From NCBI GenBank assembly GCA_903927685.1, contig CAIYOB010001497.1:1-7479 (forward strand): a stretch of DNA of 7,479 bases, in the 5' to 3' direction. Made by a program: the position numbers and the translations under genes. Every line of letters starts with the position of its first letter. Position 1 is the first letter of the stretch. The notes beneath the pieces are model-generated. The model made no database searches and was not told the DNA's origin. It worked only from the letters and a program-made list of their open reading frames with translations. Positions 4,801 to 7,479 of this stretch are shown here, piece after piece. This DNA is from an uncultured Planctomycetaceae bacterium. Its GTDB lineage: Bacteria; Planctomycetota; Planctomycetia; Pirellulales; Pirellulaceae.

Positions 4801-7479
4801 TACGGCGTCGCCGGATAGCACTGCATCCAGCCGCTGGGGACGGCTTCCAGCACGGCAAAGCGGCCCGTGGGGAGGTTCGTGATCTTGTACTGGCCCGTTT
4901 CGTCCACGCCCGTCGCCGGATCGTCGTCTCGCGTGACCGTGCTCGGCTCGTTGGCATCCCACTGCGAGTTGCCGTTCAGATCGACGTAGATCTTCACGCC
5001 CGCCAGGCCCGGATCGCCGGCGTCGCGAACTCCCAGGTCGCCGGTCAAGTCGTTCCACTTGACGCCCTCGACGACGTTCTGGCCCGGGTCGACCGGCCGG
5101 TTGCCGAAGTTCACGTCCTGGGCGACGTGGACCACCTCGAACACGATCGTATGGAAGCCGCTCGCGGGGAACGTCTGCACGTGGTTGGCCGGCACGATCT
5201 CGCGGACGATGATCGTCCCGTTGGGCAGCCCGACCAGGCCGTAGGTCCCAAGTTCATCCTGCGGTGTCGCCGGATCGTCGGCGTAGGTGACGTCGGACGG
5301 TTCGCCCGCATCCAACTGGCCGTCGTCGTCCAGATCCGCGTAGATGGTCACGCCGGCCAGGCCCGGTTCGCCCGCCTGCCGCTGGCGGTCGCCGTTCCCG
5401 TCACGCCACTTGACGCCGTGGATCTCGTTGCCGTTCTGCCCGCCGCCGGTCTGCGGGTCGCCGGCCGTTGCGGGCGAGGCGGCGGGTGGGGCCGCCGCGC
5501 TGGGGGCCGGCGGATTGGCCGGGTTTTGCCCGGGCATGTCCACGCGATAGTCTTCGACCTCGCCGTCGGGCGCCGGGCCCCAGAAATCCAGACCGGCCTG
5601 CGTGCTGAACCGGAAGCGGGTCAGCAGGTACTCGGGGGGCAAGTCGGTCAACGGCATCGGCGCGGAAATCGCGTTGATGCCCGGATTCAGCGTCCGGTCG
5701 GCAAGGAAGTGTTCACCCTCATCCTGCCAGTCGCCGTCGCCGTTGAAGTCGGCCCAGGCGTTGAGGAATCCGGCCGTCGAGGCCGTTACTTCCAACTGCA
5801 CGGGAGTCCCGGCGACAAAAGGCGTCAGGAAGCGCACGCCGTCCTCGTCGTCGCCCACCCGATCGTCGCCCAGCGAATCCGCCGTGGGTTGGCCGTCCGC
5901 TTCGGCGTCGACGCCCTCGCCCAGATAGACGCCGGCGACGATGGTGTGCCGAGCCCCTTCGTGCTCCAGCAGGGTCGGATACCGCGGATCCAGCGCGTCG
6001 CCAAAGTCCAGCTTGTCCGCAGGCTGCCCCGTCGGCTGGTTGCCGAAGTCGATCCCCGTGACCGTCTGGCCCGGCTGAACGCGGACCGTCTGGGCTGCGC
6101 TCGGGACGGAGATGACCACGTTGTCCAGGCCCCACTTTTCGAAATCCAGGTCGCGGTTGGCCAGGCCCAACGCCTGGAAGTCCAGCACCACAGAACTGGC
6201 GTTGTGCGGCACGATGAAGCTCAGGTGATACACGGCGTCGTTGGGCTGATAGCTGATCACCTCGGGAGGGAGGCCGCGACCGTCATAGCCTTGCAGATCG
6301 GTCTCCGCGGCGCCGGTGCCGGGAGCATGGCTCGCACGACCGTAGATGTCGGGGAAGGACTGCGGAAAGAAGTCGCCCTGTCCGGCCCCCAGCGGCTGAC
6401 CTGTGCCGGTGCTCCCGCCACTGACCCCGTTGATGCGGTTGATCACGTGCAGGACATCCGTCGCGTTCAGCTGGCCTTCACCGCTGACATCGTAGTAGCG
6501 GGCGACGCCCGGTCGCTTCTCGGTCGGCGCCGGCAACGCGCCCGAGCTGCCGGCATTGATCTTGTTGATCAGCATCAGCACATCCAGCGGAGTCACGTAC
6601 CCGCTGCCGTCGACGTCTTCGCCATCGGACGGATTCTGCCACGTCGGCACCGCGTTGCTCGTGTTGCTGAACGTCGTGTCCAGCAGCGTGAGGCCGTCGC
6701 CGGTCTGCAGCTGCCAGCGATCCGGTCCTTGCCTCAGGTGGTCGCCGTTCCACGAGCCGGCGATGATCAGATCGAACGCGACGTACAGGGTATCGTGGGC
6801 CGGCAGACCGTCCAGCGTCAGCGTCACGGTCTCGTTGTCGAACAGTCCCAGGAAGGCCCGCTGGCTGAGCGGCGCGACGGTCACGCGATCCGTGGACCAC
6901 TCGTCGCCCACCGGGTTCCCCGGTCCCGCCGGCTGGTCAAAGTCCTCGGCGTACACCGCCTCGCGGCCGCCCGCGGTCTGCTTGTATCCGGCGGGCACGA
7001 CTTCGCGGACCACCACGAGGCCCAGGTCGATCCCGCGTAAGCAGTACCGACCGGTTTCATTCACTTGGCCCGTCGCCGGATCGTCGGCTTGCGTGACCGT
7101 CGCGGGCTCGTCTGCGTCCCACTGGCCGTTTTGGTTCAGATCGGCGTAGATCGTGACGCCGGCCAGGCCCGGTTCGTCGGGCTCGCGGCGGCCGTTGCCG
7201 TTGCGGTCCTGGTACTTCTCGCCGCAGATTCCCTCGTCCTTGGGCCGATTGCCAAAGTCGATCCCGCGCAGAACTTGCTGCGACTTGACGTCGACCGTGT
7301 GCTGCCCCAGCTGAGCCGCGTCGGGGAAGGACTGGAAAAAGCCGAGCGGTACGACTTCGCGCACGGTGTACTGGCCGACCGCCAGCCGGGTCAGAGTGTA
7401 CTGTCCGGTCTCGTCGACGCCGACGGTCCGGGGATTGTCGTTTTGCGTAACCGCGGTCGGCTCGCTCGCATCCAGCATC
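1881..7479 (-). CDS. Giant modular RTX / SdrD_B / GEVED / dockerin extracellular protein (5' end outside window)
   Basis: Very large secreted or surface protein, most likely a calcium-stiffened adhesin or matrix protein; no enzymatic domain is visible. Residues here are numbered from the first visible Met (7476-7478). That Met is not the true start: it sits in the middle of an SdrD_B repeat whose first strands are missing, and the frame is open to the window edge. Domain order: partial SdrD_B (1-79); split SdrD_B (84-168 and 461-482) around a beta-sandwich-like insert (169-460) that contains a dockerin (280-352); GEVED domain (490-648); Pro/Ala linker (649-683); two SdrD_B repeats (684-795, 802-911); RTX region (920-1774); C-terminal tail (1775-1865). 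It ends with TAG at 1881-1883. Only five cysteines occur in 1865 residues, and aspartate and glycine dominate the C-terminal half, as expected for an extracellular calcium binder. There is no LPXTG, PEP-CTERM or C-terminal membrane helix, so type I export (usual for RTX proteins) or an N-terminal signal outside the window are the options. It lies two bases upstream of, and is probably co-transcribed with, the hydrolase gene. Confidence 0.93.
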   Translation of the reverse strand, partial: MLDASEPTAVTQNDNPRTVGVDETGQYTLTRLAVGQYTVREVVPLGFFQSFPDAAQLGQHTVDVKSQQVLRGIDFGNRPKDEGICGEKYQDRNGNGRREPDEPGLAGVTIYADLNQNGQWDADEPATVTQADDPATGQVNETGRYCLRGIDLGLVVVREVVPAGYKQTAGGREAVYAEDFDQPAGPGNPVGDEWSTDRVTVAPLSQRAFLGLFDNETVTLTLDGLPAHDTLYVAFDLIIAGSWNGDHLRQGPDRWQLQTGDGLTLLDTTFSNTSNAVPTWQNPSDGEDVDGSGYVTPLDVLMLINKINAGSSGALPAPTEKRPGVARYYDVSGEGQLNATDVLHVINRINGVSGGSTGTGQPLGAGQGDFFPQSFPDIYGRASHAPGTGAAETDLQGYDGRGLPPEVISYQPNDAVYHLSFIVPHNASSVVLDFQALGLANRDLDFEKWGLDNVVISVPSAAQTVRVQPGQTVTGIDFGNQPTGQPADKLDFGDALDPRYPTLLEHEGARHTIVAGVYLGEGVDAEADGQPTADSLGDDRVGDDEDGVRFLTPFVAGTPVQLEVTASTAGFLNAWADFNGDGDWQDEGEHFLADRTLNPGINAISAPMPLTDLPPEYLLTRFRFSTQAGLDFWGPAPDGEVEDYRVDMPGQNPANPPAPSAAAPPAASPATAGDPQTGGGQNGNEIHGVKWRDGNGDRQRQAGEPGLAGVTIYADLDDDGQLDAGEPSDVTYADDPATPQDELGTYGLVGLPNGTIIVREIVPANHVQTFPASGFHTIVFEVVHVAQDVNFGNRPVDPGQNVVEGVKWNDLTGDLGVRDAGDPGLAGVKIYVDLNGNSQWDANEPSTVTRDDDPATGVDETGQYKITNLPTGRFAVLEAVPSGWMQCYPATPYLVALTGASVISHLDFGNFQYRELPDGDDVVYAGEGDDWLYGDNVVTDPRIVSVGTRADTLYGEAGKDELRGQEMEDQLSGGADDDYLDGGDGTDRVLQTSNQDQKLEDDLSLLYDAILTDGTSSKDSLDNIEHATLTGEAGDNRIDAAGFTFGSVLLIGAGGNDTLLGTAADDELQGGDGDDLLAGNAGNDRLDGGAGSDHYGGGPDDDHYLFASATAPEDDWITEDPGPGVDLLDFSALPATDVVQIDLTTTFSGRTTDRTLWFTNPQFLENITGGEGDDEIIGSIANNYIVGGSGADTLDGGLGNDILDGGLDDDRLTGGPGPSGTDPDDDTFLVSPDCGAAETVTDGGGSDTLDLSGLTAHLTIEVDAATGLSISDGTQLLTHAGNVIENLLGGRGDDRYLFHDGAALAGGSGRISDAAGTDWLDYSAYSTPVTVRLSTGAATGTAGVGGLENVVGGSAADVLEGDGHANELWGNAGDDLASGLDGDDVLDGGSGDDRLLGGRSNDVYRFGPASGSEADRVDEFMSEGGDTLDFSGLDTAVEVNLRSNTIATSPGRTVTVDTSGNWAFFERVLGTDGDDRFVPNGSQNRIAGGGGNDRYQILPAVLGSVALFEADSSSGGQDTIDFGGFTTGVTFDLNAAESTLASGLVVRLRDEAGNAAPWHFENLLGGSGDDVLTGNDLDNVLDGGDGDDTLAGRRGNDRLLGGAGDNWLAGGVGDDVYVLVDAATAGVTTLTEDAGSVGGGMLSPGGVDTIDLSALTTAVTFDLSVTTNTIGSLTIELLDASGAAASAYFEIVIGSLTQANALTGNDADNLLVGGMVADTLTGGGGRDILIGHFGNDVLIGDGGSGAADRDLLFGGYGADQLHGGDEEDLLAAGGLTYNHPLDRTALDALRTAWLSNQSCNARRTSLKAGVGVDSQYRLAADTYLADAAADQLYGDDGADWFLVDDFSEILDLQVGEESDRLGGGT
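1884..2156 (-). other. Conserved-looking C-terminal tail of RTX protein (possible export or capping module)
   Basis: Residues 1775-1865. After the last full RTX run comes 'LLAAGGLTYN', a helical stretch 'LDRTALDALRTAWLS' (1781-1795), then 'SLKAGVG', then 'DAAADQLYGDDGADWFLVDD' and an acidic end. The order Leu-x-Ala-Gly ... Thr-x-Tyr, 'A-L-x-A-[IL]-x-x-x-W', Leu-x-x-Gly and 'D-x-L-x-G-x-x-G-x-D-W-F' recurs at the C-terminus of many planctomycete RTX proteins, as I recall it. A role in type I secretion or in capping the beta-roll is inferred. It contains Cys1799 and no lipid or sortase anchor. Confidence 0.65.
1887..1895 (-). promoter_or_regulatory. Shine-Dalgarno site of the hydrolase gene, inside the 3' end of the adhesin gene
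   Basis: On the minus strand the bases read GGTGGAGGT, followed by 8 bases and then the ATG at 1876-1878. The site coincides with the last Gly-Gly-Thr codons of the upstream protein, and its TAG stop (1881-1883) falls between the site and the start. Only two bases separate stop and start. A ribosome finishing the adhesin would be placed directly over the next start, so translational coupling is expected. This also decides the start codon of the hydrolase, since no other ATG nearby has such a site. Confidence 0.85.
2157..4721 (-). repeat. RTX calcium-binding repeat region with interspersed beta spacers
   Basis: Residues 920-1774 contain roughly 40 glycine/aspartate nonapeptides of the type G-G-x-G-x-D-x-[LV]-x, for example 'GGSGADTLDGGLGNDILDGG' near 1187. 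Each pair of turns binds calcium in a parallel beta-roll. The runs are broken by six longer spacers at 3969-4178, 3609-3806, 3420-3602, 3069-3278, 2781-3005 and 2394-2639. Each spacer is entered through a last unit ending [ND]-D-x-[YF]-x-[FLVI], has a D-[TWL]-[IL]-D-[FLY]-x-x-[LYF] strand, and in the clearest cases exits through E-N-[LIV]-[LTV]-G-G. That pattern resembles the C-terminal RTX/serralysin-type arrangement. Such regions fold on meeting extracellular calcium and are typically exported C-terminus first by a type I system. Confidence 0.93.
4389..4523 (-). other. Atypical spacer within the RTX region
   Basis: Residues 986-1030 interrupt the first RTX run but lack the D-x-x-D-[FLY]-S strand found in the other spacers. 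They are rich in Gln, Asp and Leu ('SNQDQKLEDDLSLLYDAIL') and continue to 'LDNIEHATLTG', after which RTX-like turns resume. The stretch looks partly helical. Its end, 'IE-A-LTG', is a common re-entry motif into RTX repeats in this type of protein. Confidence 0.6.
4746..5429 (-). repeat. SdrD_B repeats 3 and 4, in tandem and uninterrupted
   Basis: Repeat 3 covers residues 684-795: 'GVKWRDGNGDRQRQAGEPGLAGV', 'ADDPATP', 'DELGTYGL', 'IIVREIVP', and an ending in 'VNFGNRP'. Repeat 4 covers 802-911: 'GVKWNDLTGDLGVRDAGDPG', 'DDDPATGVDETGQY', 'FAVLEAVPSGW', ending 'LDFGNF'. Both keep the standard length of about 110 residues, which is the reference showing that repeat 2 carries an insertion. SdrD_B domains are calcium-stabilised stalk modules first described in staphylococcal Sdr surface proteins. 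Repeat 4 is the more divergent at its end, and it leads within about ten residues into the first RTX unit. Confidence 0.88.
5430..5534 (-). other. Pro/Ala/Gly-rich interdomain linker
   Basis: Residues 649-683 are low complexity, rich in Pro and Ala and then Gly, with no predicted secondary structure. They separate the GEVED domain from the next SdrD_B pair and divide the visible protein into two rigid arms. Confidence 0.75.
5535..6011 (-). other. GEVED domain
   Basis: Residues 490-648. The segment opens with 'LDFGDALDPRYPTL' and 'GARHTI', has a very acidic 'DDRVGDDEDGV' stretch, then 'AWADFNGDGDWQDEGE', 'RFRFST' and closes with 'PDGEVEDYRV' (637-646), which contains the Gly-Glu-Val-Glu-Asp motif that names the family. 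GEVED domains are found in large secreted bacterial proteins. They are probably beta-rich and are thought to act in adhesion or calcium-stabilised structure. The match is strong across the full domain length. Confidence 0.9.
6099..6974 (-). other. Domain inserted within SdrD_B repeat 2: beta-sandwich-like, itself split by a dockerin
   Basis: Residues 169-460. The first half (169-279) begins 'AVYAEDFDQP' and has alternating hydrophobic strands ('VTLTLDGLPAHDTLYVAFDL', 'WQLQTGDGLTLLDTTFSNT'). The second half (about 368-460) has 'DFFPQSFPD', 'YHLSFIVPHNASSVVLDFQA' and 'EKWGLDNVVIS'. The end 'W-G-L-D-N-V' and the 'F-S-N ... Q-S-F-P' pairing recall a lectin-like or concanavalin-like beta-sandwich found in large planctomycete secreted proteins. 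In that family, as I recall it, these two pieces are nearly adjacent, so residues 280-367 look like an insertion. No catalytic motif is recognised. A carbohydrate- or protein-binding role is inferred only. Confidence 0.65.
6423..6641 (-). other. Dockerin type I-like pair of calcium-binding segments
   Basis: Residues 280-352 contain two matching segments. The first loop is 'DVDGSGYVTPLD' (288-299) followed by 'VLMLINKINA'. The second is 'DVSGEGQLNATD' (330-341) followed by 'VLHVINRING'. Both keep dockerin calcium ligands at loop positions 1, 3, 5, 9 and 12 (D288, D290, S292, T296, D299; D330, S332, E334, N338, D341) and the following hydrophobic helix ending in Ile-Asn. The leading 'WQNP' and the 'VINxIN' ending are typical of planctomycete dockerin-like modules. 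These usually sit near the C-terminus and pair with cohesins; here the module is internal. Confidence 0.85.
6975..7229 (-). repeat. SdrD_B repeat 2, N-terminal part (split domain)
   Basis: Residues 84-168 carry the canonical opening of an SdrD_B domain: 'DRNGNGRREPDEPGLAGV' with calcium-type Asp/Asn, 'ADLNQNGQWDADEP', 'ADDPATG', N-E-T-G-R-Y, and 'VVREVVPAGYKQT'. At this point the other copies continue straight into the final strand and DFGN signature. Here the chain departs into an unrelated insert at residue 169 and returns at about 461 (6033-6098) with 'QTVRVQPGQTVTGIDFGNQP'. This repeat is the only one with two cysteines, Cys85 and Cys146. Confidence 0.85.
7242..7478 (-). repeat. SdrD_B repeat 1, N-terminal half cut by window edge
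   Basis: Residues 1-79 hold the second half of an SdrD-type B domain: a 'DASEPTAVT' turn, then 'VDETGQYTLTRLAVGQYTVREVVP' strands in which the D-E-T-G-x-Y motif is diagnostic, and the terminal 'GIDFGNRP' signature. The opening segment of the domain (G-x-x-x-D-x-N-x-N-G and E-x-G-L-x-G-V) is absent because it lies outside the window. This shows that the gene extends upstream and probably carries more repeats there. Confidence 0.85.

Noticed and set aside
4743..7040. A 765-codon open frame on the plus strand opposite the SdrD_B/GEVED part
   Set aside because: Its translation is rich in Arg, Val and Ala with no recognisable domain, and it lies fully antisense to clearly recognisable domains. 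High GC and biased third positions keep antisense frames open.
7476..7478. The Met at the right edge as the true start of the giant protein
   Set aside because: It lies in the middle of an SdrD_B repeat where the other copies have internal residues, no ribosome-binding site is visible, and no signal peptide follows.

Overview
The window is GC-rich, and both genes read leftwards on the minus strand with no gap wider than two bases. The domain mix points to a planctomycete (Pirellulales-like), probably from an environmental genome: SdrD-type B repeats, a GEVED domain, a dockerin pair written in the planctomycete style, long RTX calcium-binding repeats separated by beta-strand spacers, and a characteristic RTX-associated C-terminal tail. 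The taxonomic call is an inference from domain style. Nothing seen identifies a species.

Layout in the direction of transcription, from the right edge leftwards. From 7479 to 1881 runs the 3' portion of a giant modular extracellular protein: 1865 residues are visible and the true start lies outside the window. Domain order is: a cut SdrD_B repeat; a second SdrD_B repeat split by a roughly 290-residue insertion that itself contains a dockerin; a GEVED domain; a Pro/Ala linker; two tandem SdrD_B repeats; about 40 RTX-like units alternating with beta-rich spacers; and a C-terminal tail. Two bases after its TAG stop, a second gene starts at 1878 and leaves the window at position 1. It encodes a secreted alpha/beta-hydrolase-like protein with a signal peptide, a GSSHG nucleophile elbow, an embedded calcium-loop-like motif, a Pro-rich linker and the start of a further C-terminal domain.

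The ribosome-binding site of the second gene lies inside the last codons of the first, so the two are very probably co-transcribed and translationally coupled. A plausible joint role is a large calcium-stiffened surface or secreted adhesin made together with an exported hydrolase, perhaps for attaching to and processing organic particles or polysaccharides. That role is inferred from context. The substrate is unknown.

No RNA gene, mobile element, CRISPR array, promoter or terminator could be supported. I see no convincing sign of a wholly new system. The best leads are the nested domain insertion in the adhesin, the two-domain architecture of the hydrolase, and the tight coupling of the two genes.
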